NCBI GenBank assembly: GCA_000436755.1
Contig: FR887325.1
Span: 52,404-84,425 of the forward strand
Reading direction: 5' to 3'
Origin: Clostridium sp. CAG:253
GTDB taxonomy: Bacteria; Bacillota; Clostridia; Lachnospirales; Lachnospiraceae
DNA: 32,022 nt
Under the pieces are notes generated by a model. That model was not told where the DNA came from, made no database searches, and saw only the letters and a list, made by a program, of their open reading frames with translations. Shown piece after piece: positions 16,326-25,276 of this stretch. The position numbers and the translations under genes are program-made. Position 1 is the stretch's first letter. The number at the start of each line of letters is the position of its first letter.

Positions 16326-18122
16326 TTACTGCTCCTGCTCTGATTTTGAAACCTCAAGACAAAGCTCTTCAAGCTGCTTGTCATCAACAACATTAGGTGC
16401 ATCAGTCATAAGACATGACGCATCCTTAATCTTAGGGAATGCGATAACATCTCTGATGCTGTCCTCATGTGCCATTATCATTACAAGTCTGTCAAGACCG
16501 TATGCAAGACCTGCGTGTGGAGGTACTCCATACTTGAAAGCATCGAGAAGGAAACCGAACTGTTCATGTGCTTTCTCATCTGTAAATCCAAGTGCTCTAA
16601 GCATCTTCTCCTGAACATCATCCTGATGGATTCGGATAGAACCGCCACCAATTTCTGTTCCGTTAAGTACAATATCATATGCTCTTGCACGAACTTTCTC
16701 AGGATTTGACTCAAGATACTTGATATCTTCCTCAAAAGGCATCGTAAATGGATGATGCATTGCAAGGTATCTTCCCTGTTCTTCCGAATACTCAAATTCC
16801 GGGAACTCTGTTACCCAAAGGAACTTGTAAACATTCTTATCGAGAAGGTCGAGATTTTTGGCTATCTCAAGTCTCAAATTTCCAAGTACATCCCAGACAA
16901 TCTTATTCTTGTCGGCAGCAAATAAAAGTAAATCTCCCGGTTCACCTTCCATTGCAGTAACAAGTGCCTTAAGCTCATCCTCAGTCATAAACTTCGCAAA
17001 TGATGATTTATATGTTCCATCCTCATTTACTGCAAGATAAGCAAGACCCTTTGCTCCGAAATCTTTTGCAAACTTAACAAGTGCATCAATCTTCTTACGC
17101 GGCATGCCTCCCTGTCCTTTGGCATTGATACCGCGAACAGAACCGCCGTTTTCAAGTGCTCCCGTAAATACTCCGAATCCACAATCCTTTACGACATCCG
17201 AAACATCTTTTAATTCCATTCCAAAACGAAGGTCAGGCTTGTCAGAACCAAATCTATCCATAGCCTCCTGCCATGTCATTCTCTGAATAGGAAGTTCAAT
17301 ATCCACATCAAGTATTTCCTTGAAAAGTTTCTGTAAAAGTCTCTCATTTACATCCATGACATCATCTTCATCAACAAATGAAAGTTCCATATCAACCTGT
17401 GTAAACTCAGGCTGTCTGTCTGCTCTTAAATCCTCATCTCTGAAACATCTTGCAAGCTGGAAATATCTGTCATAGCCTGAACACATAAGAAGCTGTTTAA
17501 AAAGCTGTGGAGACTGTGGCAATGCATAAAATGTTCCCGGATGTACACGGCTTGGCACAAGATAATCTCTTGCTCCCTCCGGTGTACTCTTTGTAAGCAT
17601 AGGAGTCTCTATCTCTAAAAATCCCTCATCTGCAAGGAACTGACGAATCAATGTTGCAACCTTACTTCTCATAATAAGATTTCTCTGAAGGTCAGGTCTT
17701 CTAAGGTCGAGATAACGATATTTTAATCTAAGTTCCTCTTTTGTTTTGCTGTCCGCTTCTATAGGAAACGGAGGTGTATCTGACTCTGAAAGAACACGAA
17801 GTTCTTCTGCACGAAGCTCTATAGCACCTGTGGCAAGATTTTCGTTGACCGCACCCGAACGTGCTGTAACTTTACCTTTTACTGCTATTACAAACTCACT
17901 TCTAAGCTTTTCTGCCTTTGCAAAATCGTCAGCATTTATCTCTCCATCTTCAAAAATAACCTGTAATATTCCTGAACGGTCACGCATATCAACAAAGATA
18001 ATACCACCTTTATTTCTCTGCTTTTGAACCCATCCCATCATAGTGACTTCTTCACCAATATTTTTCTCACTTAATTCGGCACATCTGCATGTACGCTTCA
18101 TGCCTCTCATTGATTCAGCCAT
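16326..18122 (-). CDS. aspS: Aspartyl-tRNA synthetase (bacterial type)
   Basis: A 598-residue class II synthetase. The N-terminal OB fold (GWVQKQRNKGGIIFVDMRDRSGILQ) binds the anticodon. The catalytic core has motif 2 (ARCFRDEDLRADRQPEFTQVD) and motif 3 (GLAYGLDRLVMIM). The bacterial GAD insertion lies between, at about 290-410. Length is normal for the bacterial enzyme. The enzyme may be discriminating or non-discriminating for tRNA-Asn; this cannot be decided here. The start ATG follows GGAGG by 10 bases. It has its own promoter at 18180-18208 and is followed 98 bases later by the PAP2 gene. Confidence 0.97.
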   Translation of the reverse strand: MAESMRGMKRTCRCAELSEKNIGEEVTMMGWVQKQRNKGGIIFVDMRDRSGILQVIFEDGEINADDFAKAEKLRSEFVIAVKGKVTARSGAVNENLATGAIELRAEELRVLSESDTPPFPIEADSKTKEELRLKYRYLDLRRPDLQRNLIMRSKVATLIRQFLADEGFLEIETPMLTKSTPEGARDYLVPSRVHPGTFYALPQSPQLFKQLLMCSGYDRYFQLARCFRDEDLRADRQPEFTQVDMELSFVDEDDVMDVNERLLQKLFKEILDVDIELPIQRMTWQEAMDRFGSDKPDLRFGMELKDVSDVVKDCGFGVFTGALENGGSVRGINAKGQGGMPRKKIDALVKFAKDFGAKGLAYLAVNEDGTYKSSFAKFMTEDELKALVTAMEGEPGDLLLFAADKNKIVWDVLGNLRLEIAKNLDLLDKNVYKFLWVTEFPEFEYSEEQGRYLAMHHPFTMPFEEDIKYLESNPEKVRARAYDIVLNGTEIGGGSIRIHQDDVQEKMLRALGFTDEKAHEQFGFLLDAFKYGVPPHAGLAYGLDRLVMIMAHEDSIRDVIAFPKIKDASCLMTDAPNVVDDKQLEELCLEVSKSEQEQ

Positions 18123-18179
18123 TTTCTCTAGTCCTCCAATAATTTCTATTGTCTTATATAAAAAACTCTCTAATCTAGC

Positions 18180-18208
18180 AGTATATCAGATTTTTTTGTG
18201 TTTGTGAA
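18180..18208 (-). promoter_or_regulatory. Promoter of aspS
   Basis: On the minus strand TTCACA (18203-18208) is followed after 17 bases by TATACT (18180-18185). It lies about 60 bases before the aspS start, in the 120-base gap after the AAA-ATPase remnant. Confidence 0.55.
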
Positions 18209-18242
18209 GTAGCGAGAATTGTATTTTTCATATGCTAAATTT

Positions 18243-18631
18243 TTAATCTAATGCCCCTATAAGCACCTCTTTCCCCTTAAACGCAAAACCATAGTGTCTG
18301 ATATTCTCTTTCTTTACTCCACGTTTTATAAGTTCTGCTTCATAGCCTTTTTCTCTTATCTGATTTAATGCTGCATTACCGGATATGTTTCCTGCAATTT
18401 ATGATATTTTTCTTCTTTCCAGATATCAAGACCCTCAAATAAATCACTCCTATTCCCGTATTTATTTGAGAAAAAACATTTTATCATGTCCATATTTAAT
18501 GTCTTTCCAAAACGACGTGGACGTGTTATAAGTGTAACCTTATCTCTGCTCTCCCACCATTCCTTTATAAACGATGTCTTATCTATGTAAAAGCTTTTTT
18601 CATATTTCTTTTCATCTTTTTCATATACTTT
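18243..18631 (-). pseudogene. Remnant of an AAA-ATPase-like / PD-(D/E)XK nuclease-like protein
   Basis: The first part reads in frame as SFYIDKTSFIKEWWESRD, then LITRPRRFGKTLNMDMIKCF with the family's Walker A-like RRFGKT, and NRSDLFEGLDIWKEEKYHKL. It breaks at about 18376, after QETYPV, where the intact family continues for about 400 residues. After a shift the reading jumps to the far C-terminus: AALNQIREKGYEAELIKRGV, then YGFAFKGKEVLIGALD and a stop. The match is to the AAA-ATPase_like plus PDDEXK_9 family, frequent and multi-copy in Lachnospiraceae. So this is an out-of-frame internal deletion joining the two ends. An N-terminal frameshift near 18634 may also be present, since the other frame reads ECFSAYVKSNYKK upstream. 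It is not expected to make a working protein. Confidence 0.8.
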
Positions 18632-18675
18632 TTATAATTGCTTTTCACATAAGCAGAAAAACATTCTATATTTAC

Positions 18676-18704
18676 AATATAATCATATACTCCCCTGCTG
18701 TCAA
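18676..18704 (-). promoter_or_regulatory. Promoter-like sequence ahead of the AAA-ATPase remnant
   Basis: On the minus strand TTGACA (18699-18704) overlaps the HD-GYP gene's stop codon and is followed after 17 bases by TATATT (18676-18681). It may be the old promoter of the decayed gene. If the original reading frame extended this far upstream, the match would be chance. Confidence 0.35.
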
Positions 18705-19369
18705 TAATTGCCTTTCAATGCTTCCTCTTCAAAAACCTTTAAATTTTCCATCTGTATTTCACTTGCCATATCCTGAAGATTTCTTATCTCAGGGAATTTA
18801 TCATCATGAAATACTCTCTGGAAAGCCAGAAACACTTCCATATCATAATCTTCAACTTCATCTATCATTATAGCCATTGCCGTTCTCTTATCAAAAGCTT
18901 TTCTGTAACTTCTGTTAGTTATAAGTGCTGAAAATACATCACACGTTCTAAGTATCCTTGACATTTCTGGAATATCTGTCCCCTTTAAACCGTCAGGATA
19001 CCCCGAACCGTCATAATTTTCATGGTGATGGTAAACAGCTTCTATTATATTTTCAGGATAATTCTCATCTCTCAAAATATCACGGCTGTATGCTGAATGC
19101 ATTCTTACATACTTCATCTGCTCTACAACAAGCGTGTCGTCACTCTCATCTGAATAGACATACCTGTTAACCCTTAACTTTCCTATATCATGCAGCACTC
19201 CGGCAACCGCTATGTCATCACAGAACTTTTCGTCTTTTCCAAGTTCCTTTGATATAAGCACCGCCATATTACTCACTTCAAGTGCATGATGCATTTCTGA
19301 ACATACCGTTTCCCGTATTTGTTTAGGAATACTATTATTTTCTAAAATTCTGTTAAAATAATTCTCCAT
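18701..19369 (-). CDS. HD-GYP domain phosphodiesterase (probable c-di-GMP hydrolase)
   Basis: A 222-residue soluble protein made up almost wholly of an HD-GYP domain. The metal site HDIGK is at 60-64, the following HHHENYDGSGYPDGL block carries H114-H116 and GYP at 123-125, and DVFSAL follows. These are the residues that set HD-GYP enzymes apart from simple HD proteins. Known family members break down cyclic di-GMP. No receiver or sensor domain is attached, so its control must come from expression or partners. The gene begins 27 bases after hemZ with GGAG six bases before the ATG, and appears to be the last gene of the relA-hemZ run. Confidence 0.85.
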   Translation of the reverse strand: MENYFNRILENNSIPKQIRETVCSEMHHALEVSNMAVLISKELGKDEKFCDDIAVAGVLHDIGKLRVNRYVYSDESDDTLVVEQMKYVRMHSAYSRDILRDENYPENIIEAVYHHHENYDGSGYPDGLKGTDIPEMSRILRTCDVFSALITNRSYRKAFDKRTAMAIMIDEVEDYDMEVFLAFQRVFHDDKFPEIRNLQDMASEIQMENLKVFEEEALKGNY

Positions 19370-19396
19370 AGTAAACTCCGTTTCTGCTTCTTTTCT

Positions 19397-20983
19397 CTAA
19401 TCCTCAAACAAGCTTTGTTTCCTCTCTATCATCTCATCAACCCTTGATATATACGAGATAATATCCTTGACATTCTCACAGCGTTTAACCTTATCTTCGC
19501 CAAACTTCTTTTTCGTGCTCGCCCCGGCTCCTGCGGCAAGTATGGTCTGTTTCTCCTCCATTATAAGAATATTGTATATGCACTCTTTTCCTTTTCTCGC
19601 ATATCCGATATTTTCCTGTCCACTGCTTCCAAAATGACCGGCTGAGTTTTTCTGTCTGTACATATAATAAGGTTCATACCCTTCACTTTTCGCAAATCTC
19701 TGACCTGTTTCAAGCATCTTTTCCATAACTGCTGCCTTATCATTTTCGGACAATGCACCATCTGTTTTGCAGGCATTTTTCTTTTCTTCTTCGTCGAGAA
19801 CGCTGCGCAGCCTTGATGCTCTTTTTACAACAAGCGAATGAATTGTCAGGCTGTCGGGATTTAACTCTTTTATCTGTCTTAATGTATCTGAAAAATCATT
19901 TTCATCCTCTCCCGGAAGTCCGATTATCAAATCCATATTTATGTTGTCAAACCCTATCTTTCTTGCCATCCTAAAAGCTTCAACCGTCTGTTCAACAGTA
20001 TGCTTTCTTCCTATGAGATTTAGTGTCTTTTGCTGCATTGTCTGTGGATTTACTGATATTCTCCTGACACCATGATTATACATTACTTCAAGCTTTTCTT
20101 TTGTAATACTGTCAGGTCTGCCTGCCTCTATTGTAAACTCATATCCAAGCTCCAACGGGAAATTATCTTTTATGCATTTTATAAGAGTGTCCAACTGTGT
20201 GGCTGTGAGCGTTGTCGGGGTCCCTCCTCCAACATATATGCTCGTCACTTTTTTATCTTTATAGACTGTCGCAAGATATCTGATTTCTTTTTCCAATGCC
20301 TCAAGATATTGTTCTGCCAGATACCCAAATTTTTCATACGGATATGATGTAAATGAGCAGTAAAGACATGTCGTTGGACAGAACGGAATGCCTATATAGA
20401 GACTGTAACCGTTCTCACAATCATGTTTTAAAAGCAGCTCCAGTTCTTTCGATGCAATATTCATTCCAAGTTCAATCTTCTCATCACTACAGCAATATGT
20501 AGTTTTAAGTTCATTTCTTACACTTTGGGCATCTTTGCCTGACAGCATTTCATTCATAACAATCTTTGTCGGTCTTACCCCTGTCATTGTTCCCCAAAGC
20601 GGTATAACTCTTTTTAATGAATGCCCGGCTGATAATATTTCAGCCGGTATATCTCTAAGCTGCTCAAAAATGAGCTTTTTTAATACATTTTTATAATATG
20701 TCCTATACGGATGTGTCGTCTTATCTTTATTTTTATGCCAGTCTTTTGTTCCTGTTACTTCTTCTGTTCTTTTCAAACTGTAATCTTTGCAGACCACCTC
20801 AACACTTATCTGCTTCATTGAAAGACTTACATTTACAATAAGCAAAATATCTTCCGAATATCCGCCATCTTTTCTTTCCTCACCGCTTGCGGTTACAACA
20901 CTTTTCTGTCCTGGAAAGAAACTGTTTACAAGAGCCTGTATCTCATAGTCAAAATCACGCTCCGATAAATTTATCTCTATCAT
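19397..20983 (-). CDS. hemZ: Radical SAM coproporphyrinogen III oxidase-like protein HemZ
   Basis: A 528-residue protein of the HemZ group. A family-specific N-terminal domain (1-195) is followed by the radical SAM core with C202-C206-C209 (FCPTTCLYCSF), then GGGTPTTL, and IIGLPGEDENDF. HemZ-type proteins are annotated as oxygen-independent coproporphyrinogen dehydrogenases, but members of the wider HemN/HemW family also include haem chaperones, so the reaction is not certain. No other haem synthesis genes are seen here. It follows the metallo-hydrolase gene by 8 bases and uses an AGGTG site. The order relA, MBL hydrolase, hemZ is familiar from other clostridia. Confidence 0.88.
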   Translation of the reverse strand: MIEINLSERDFDYEIQALVNSFFPGQKSVVTASGEERKDGGYSEDILLIVNVSLSMKQISVEVVCKDYSLKRTEEVTGTKDWHKNKDKTTHPYRTYYKNVLKKLIFEQLRDIPAEILSAGHSLKRVIPLWGTMTGVRPTKIVMNEMLSGKDAQSVRNELKTTYCCSDEKIELGMNIASKELELLLKHDCENGYSLYIGIPFCPTTCLYCSFTSYPYEKFGYLAEQYLEALEKEIRYLATVYKDKKVTSIYVGGGTPTTLTATQLDTLIKCIKDNFPLELGYEFTIEAGRPDSITKEKLEVMYNHGVRRISVNPQTMQQKTLNLIGRKHTVEQTVEAFRMARKIGFDNINMDLIIGLPGEDENDFSDTLRQIKELNPDSLTIHSLVVKRASRLRSVLDEEEKKNACKTDGALSENDKAAVMEKMLETGQRFAKSEGYEPYYMYRQKNSAGHFGSSGQENIGYARKGKECIYNILIMEEKQTILAAGAGASTKKKFGEDKVKRCENVKDIISYISRVDEMIERKQSLFED

Positions 20984-20991
20984 AATAACAC

Positions 20992-21624
20992 CTACTCAAC
21001 TGCAAAAGGATTTAACATCTTTTCGTCTTTTATCGTGGTCATCATTCCATGTCCTGTATAAACCCTCACATAATCAGGCAATGTAAATAATTTTTCCCTT
21101 ATTGAACGGACTATCTCACTCATACTTCCCCCCGGAAAATCAGTTCTTCCTACTGACTGCTGGAACAATGTATCTCCTGAAAATAACATTCCGCTGTTTG
21201 TGAAATAATAACACATTCCACCTTTTGTATGCCCCGGTGTCAGAATACATCTGACTTTTTCTCCGAGAAGTTCTATCTCCTGACCGTCATTTAAATATTC
21301 GTCAGCTTCTACCTTAAATCCTGCCCCAAACTGCGATGAAAGATTTATGTCCGTATTTTGAAGTGTCTCTTTTTCTGCTGCCGCAGCATATACCTTTATA
21401 TCATACTTTTCTCTTACCTCATCAACCGCACCGATATGGTCAAAATGACCGTGTGTAAGCAGTATTGCAACAGGTTTCAAATCTTTCTTCTCTATATAAT
21501 CTATTATTCTTGCCGCTTCTTCTCCCGGGTCAACAACAACACAATTGCCATTCGTATCTGACAAAAAATAACAATTGGTCTGAACCGGTCCCACAACTCT
21601 GAAATCACATTTTAACTGACTCAT
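20992..21624 (-). CDS. MBL-fold metallo-hydrolase (glyoxalase II-like)
   Basis: A 210-residue soluble hydrolase. The metal-binding motif HxHxDH is H58-H60-D62-H63 in LTHGHFDHIGA, followed by the second-shell motifs LTPGHTKGG and FSGDTLFQQSVGRTD and a closing TGHG. This is the glyoxalase II-like branch; the substrate may be a thioester, but that is inference. The ATG at 21624 is preceded by GGAG at seven bases, better than the longer reading. It lies 27 bases after relA and 8 bases before hemZ. Confidence 0.9.
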   Translation of the reverse strand: MSQLKCDFRVVGPVQTNCYFLSDTNGNCVVVDPGEEAARIIDYIEKKDLKPVAILLTHGHFDHIGAVDEVREKYDIKVYAAAAEKETLQNTDINLSSQFGAGFKVEADEYLNDGQEIELLGEKVRCILTPGHTKGGMCYYFTNSGMLFSGDTLFQQSVGRTDFPGGSMSEIVRSIREKLFTLPDYVRVYTGHGMMTTIKDEKMLNPFAVE

Positions 21625-21651
21625 CTGTTCTCTCCATTTCAATTTTTATAT

Positions 21652-23970
21652 TTAAGCCTGTGTTCTCTGTATATCCTTGATACCCTCTATCTGTCTTACT
21701 TTCTTTGTAACTTCATGCAAAGCTTCAACACCGCGTATCGCAAATCCCACATTTATCGTTGCTATTCCCTGTTTGCTTGTTCTTATATTCATGGACTTTA
21801 CATCTATCTTCATTTCAGTAAATACCTTTGTAATCTCAAGCAACAGACCCATTCTGTCATTTGCATAAATTATTATCTCTGCATCATAGAGTTCATTATC
21901 CTTGCCCTCAGAACTTACCTGCCATTCTGCCTCTATTATACGATGTCTGTCCGCTTCTGAAAGATTCATCATATTTATGCAGTCTGTTCTGTGAATGGAA
22001 ACACCTCTTCCCCTTGTGACAAAACCTATTATCTCATCACCAGGAACAGGGTTACAGCATTTAGAAAATCTGACTGATACATCATCAATTCCCGCAACAA
22101 CGATTCCGTTTTTAGAACGTACTGACGCAGCTTTATTCTGCTGTGTTCCGGTTACTGCATTGCTGCTGTTGACAGCTTCAAGTATATCTTTATCTGTAGG
22201 TGACGAAGGATTTTTCTTCTTGTATTCTGCCTGAAGTTTATTTATTACCTGACCTTCTTTTAAACCACCGTGCCCAATAGCTGCAAGCACTGAATCCCAG
22301 TCCTTAAAACCATACTTTTTCTTGCAGGCATCTGTATACTCAGGTCTGACTAAATCTGAAATCACAATACCCTGAGCTTTACAATAACTGTTGAGAAGTT
22401 CTTTTCCTTTTACTATATTCTCCTCTTTATACTGTGACCTGAACCATTGATTTATCTTGTTTTTCGCCTGTGTACTCTTTACAATTGAAAGCCAGTCCCT
22501 GCTAGGTCCTCTCGAATTCTGTGAGGTGATTATCTCAACTCTGTCACCGTTTTGTATCTTATATTCAATAGGAACAAGATTTCCGTTTACCCTTGCACCA
22601 ACCATCTTATTACCGACAGCACTGTGCACAGCATACGCAAAATCTATAGGCGTTGAATCAGCCGGAAGATTTTTCACATCACCGTCTTTTGTAAAACAAT
22701 ATACATGGTCAGAGAACAAATCGAGGTCACTTTTTAACAGACTTAAAAATTCTTTATTGTCAGACATATCTCTCTGCCATTCAAGAATTCTTCTAAGCCA
22801 TGCAAGTTTTTCCTCCTCGCTGTCAGCAGTATTGTGTCCGTATTGATTTTCTTTATATTTCCAATGTGCCGCAATACCGTATTCTGCTGTCCTGTGCATT
22901 TCATATGTTCTTATCTGGATTTCAAAAGGCTGTCCCTGAGGTCCTATAAGTGTTGTATGAAGCGACTGATAATTGTTCGGTTTAGGCATGGCAATATAAT
23001 CTTTAAAATGCCCCGGAATAGGCTTATATATCTCATGAATAACACCAAGCGCAGTATAACAGTCCCTCTCGGTATCTACAATGATTCTTACGGCAAAAAG
23101 GTCATAAATCTGCTCAAGCTTTTTGTTCTGTGTTATCATTTTTTTGTATATGCTGAAATAATGTTTTGCTCTTCCGTCAATAGTTGCCTCTATGCCGGCG
23201 GCTTTTATATGCTTGTCAACTTCTGCAACAATCTGTTTTATAAATTCTTCACGTCTGACTCTTCCCTTGTCAAGTCTTGCCACAAGATTGTTGTATACCT
23301 CCGGTTCAAGATATCTGAATGCCAGATCGTCAAGCTCTACCTTAACTTTCGATATACCGAGCCTGTCTGCAATAGGCGCATAAATATCAAGCGTTTCTCT
23401 TGATTTCTCTTTCTGCTTTTCCGGTGTCTGATACTGCATTGTTCTCTGATTATGAAGTCTGTCGGCAAGTTTAATCAGAATAACTCGTATGTCTTTCGCC
23501 ATTGCCAAAAACATTTTTCTTAAATTCTCTGCCTGTACCTCTACCTTATCGGCAACATAATTAAGCTGTGTAAGTTTTGTAACACCGTCAACCAAAAGTG
23601 CAACCTCGTCACCAAACTCAGCAGCAATCTCCTCACTCGTCATAACAGTATCTTCTACAACGTCATGAAGCATTCCTGCGACTATTGTCTCCTTATCAAG
23701 TTCCAGTTCTGCAAGAATAATGCATACACAAACCGGATGAATAATATATGGCTCACCTGATTTTCTAAGCTGTCCGTCATGTGCTTTATATGCAATTTTA
23801 TATGCCTTTTCTATCTGTGAAATATCTCCTGACGGATGATACTTCTTTATCATTGATATCAACTTGTCATATAGGATCTGAGGGTCAGTAAAATCCTCAG
23901 GAATCATACTTGTTTTAAGTTCACCGTTGTCTATATTTAATTCCACATTTTTTTTCTCGCTATTATCCAT
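21652..23970 (-). CDS. relA: Bifunctional (p)ppGpp synthetase/hydrolase RelA/SpoT (Rel)
   Basis: A 772-residue stringent-response enzyme of the long Rel type. The hydrolase HD domain has H102-D103 in GMLHDVVEDT, so hydrolysis is likely intact. The synthetase domain has HYFSIYKKM and NYQSLHTT. A TGS domain (CFTKDGDVKNLPADSTPIDFA) lies at about 415-475. A Cys-rich CC element (FSKCCNPVPGDE) lies at about 635-660, and an ACT domain fills the last 75 residues. Being the only long RSH seen, it probably both makes and removes (p)ppGpp. The start follows GGAGG by six bases, and the gene lies 46 bases after the C39-like peptidase. Confidence 0.96.
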   Translation of the reverse strand: MDNSEKKNVELNIDNGELKTSMIPEDFTDPQILYDKLISMIKKYHPSGDISQIEKAYKIAYKAHDGQLRKSGEPYIIHPVCVCIILAELELDKETIVAGMLHDVVEDTVMTSEEIAAEFGDEVALLVDGVTKLTQLNYVADKVEVQAENLRKMFLAMAKDIRVILIKLADRLHNQRTMQYQTPEKQKEKSRETLDIYAPIADRLGISKVKVELDDLAFRYLEPEVYNNLVARLDKGRVRREEFIKQIVAEVDKHIKAAGIEATIDGRAKHYFSIYKKMITQNKKLEQIYDLFAVRIIVDTERDCYTALGVIHEIYKPIPGHFKDYIAMPKPNNYQSLHTTLIGPQGQPFEIQIRTYEMHRTAEYGIAAHWKYKENQYGHNTADSEEEKLAWLRRILEWQRDMSDNKEFLSLLKSDLDLFSDHVYCFTKDGDVKNLPADSTPIDFAYAVHSAVGNKMVGARVNGNLVPIEYKIQNGDRVEIITSQNSRGPSRDWLSIVKSTQAKNKINQWFRSQYKEENIVKGKELLNSYCKAQGIVISDLVRPEYTDACKKKYGFKDWDSVLAAIGHGGLKEGQVINKLQAEYKKKNPSSPTDKDILEAVNSSNAVTGTQQNKAASVRSKNGIVVAGIDDVSVRFSKCCNPVPGDEIIGFVTRGRGVSIHRTDCINMMNLSEADRHRIIEAEWQVSSEGKDNELYDAEIIIYANDRMGLLLEITKVFTEMKIDVKSMNIRTSKQGIATINVGFAIRGVEALHEVTKKVRQIEGIKDIQRTQA

Positions 23971-24016
23971 ATGCTGCCTCCATCCTGTGTAATATAATTT
24001 AAACTTGCATATCGTT

Positions 24017-25024
24017 TTAATCCTGAGAATAGCTCCATGCTGCTTTAATCTGTTTTACAACTCTCGCAACCTGCCATCTTCTCTTTGAATTTGCTATACT
24101 GTTCGGGTCATTTATAATAAGTCTTCCCTTGGAATCAATTCCTCTTATGACTATAAAATGTCCCTCTGTGGTGAAATCTCCCGGTGACATACTGCATATC
24201 ATCGGTCTTTTCTGCTTCAATTCATTTTTTATTGCTGACGCATTTACTGATACTTTTCTGACTGAAAGTTCCAAATCCTTTGCTCCCTCAGTCATCAATG
24301 TCCATGACGTTCCCGTATCACTGTTATAATAATTGTTATTTGAACAATACTGAGCTATGTCTGCCGGTGTCATCGCCGTATCTTTGGTAATTCCTGCATA
24401 TACCATTGCAAGACATGTAGGCCCGCAGCCATTTACCCCTATTATGGTATCTCCGTATTTTATATATCCCCATCTGCTGTCCCACTGCTGCAATAAAGGA
24501 ATTCCGTTTCCAATCTCCTTTGCACTGAGTCTGCCCGTCGCCTCAGTGTCATTATCATGCTTTGGATAATTTGAGACAAAGTCTATCGTCTCCGGATTTT
24601 TTACTGCCAATTCCAAAAGCTTTTTAGGGTATTTGGATATATTCATGATTATATCATCAACACCATTGTATTTTCCCTGAATTTTTATCAGTTTATTGTA
24701 AACGTCCTCATAACCCTTTGGCACGTTTTCCGGTACACTCTCGGCTGTACTTTCAGGAGTCTTAGTCGGTATCATCGTTTCTACAACAGGCTTTTTTATA
24801 TCTTTCACCTGCTTTTTATCACTGCCGCCCGACGACATCACTCCTTTCACAATGGAAAAAATTCCAAACGCCGCCAGCAATATAACTATAACGAGAATGG
24901 TTCTTGCTATCATAACCTGCCTTTTTCGTTTTCTCCTGCGTATTCTCCGCTCTAAATATCTTCTATACTCAAGTTCATCGCGTGTCAATTTATCAAAGCC
25001 CCTCTCTTGATACCGTTGTACCAT
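24017..25024 (-). CDS. Membrane-anchored C39-like cysteine peptidase
   Basis: A 335-residue protein. A very basic cytoplasmic start (RRIRRRKRKR) precedes a single membrane helix at about 37-60. A Pro/Thr-rich stalk leads to an extracytoplasmic Peptidase_C39_2 domain at about 175-330. Catalytic residues are C200 (NGCGPTCLAMVYAG), H289 (EGHFIVIRG) and D306 (INDPNS). Such proteins are predicted surface proteases or peptidase-like hydrolases; they are not attached to an ABC transporter, unlike bacteriocin C39 proteases. It starts 9 bases after the stop of a 58-residue acidic protein and runs into relA, so it is in the same unit. Substrate unknown. Confidence 0.8.
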   Translation of the reverse strand: MVQRYQERGFDKLTRDELEYRRYLERRIRRRKRKRQVMIARTILVIVILLAAFGIFSIVKGVMSSGGSDKKQVKDIKKPVVETMIPTKTPESTAESVPENVPKGYEDVYNKLIKIQGKYNGVDDIIMNISKYPKKLLELAVKNPETIDFVSNYPKHDNDTEATGRLSAKEIGNGIPLLQQWDSRWGYIKYGDTIIGVNGCGPTCLAMVYAGITKDTAMTPADIAQYCSNNNYYNSDTGTSWTLMTEGAKDLELSVRKVSVNASAIKNELKQKRPMICSMSPGDFTTEGHFIVIRGIDSKGRLIINDPNSIANSKRRWQVARVVKQIKAAWSYSQD

Positions 25025-25033
25025 ATCATATGA

Positions 25034-25210
25034 CTACATTTCCTGTTCCATAAGCTTTTCCATAAGTTTATCAAATTCATCCGAAGTAATTTTCTCATCC
25101 TCAAACACATCTGTTATAAGCTCTTCAAGTTCATCCCATTCATATTTGCTTTTTCCGTCTTTTAATCTGTCTATTTCTTTATTCCAAAATGTATATCCTG
25201 TATCTGCCAT
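25034..25210 (-). CDS. Small acidic protein of unknown function (58 residues)
   Basis: I do not recognise this protein. It starts MADTGYTFWNKEIDRLKDGK and ends LMEKLMEQEM. It is strongly acidic and looks mainly helical, without membrane segment or signal peptide. Support for a real gene: AAGGAAGTGG lies before the ATG, a good promoter is about 35 bases upstream, and the stop lies 9 bases before the next gene's start, so the two are probably translationally linked. The spacing suggests a partner or regulator of the downstream surface peptidase or of the relA unit, but this is only context. Confidence 0.7.
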   Translation of the reverse strand: MADTGYTFWNKEIDRLKDGKSKYEWDELEELITDVFEDEKITSDEFDKLMEKLMEQEM

Positions 25211-25243
25211 AGTACCACTTCCTTAATATCTTTTTAAGTAATA

Positions 25244-25272
25244 ATAATACATTATACAACACTGTCAGTCAA
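25244..25272 (-). promoter_or_regulatory. Promoter of the small protein - C39 - relA - hemZ unit
   Basis: On the minus strand TTGACT (25267-25272) is followed after 17 bases by TATTAT (25244-25249), just past the stop of the acetyltransferase gene. No terminator is visible between, so read-through from upstream is possible too. Confidence 0.6.
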
Positions 25273-25276
25273 ATTT

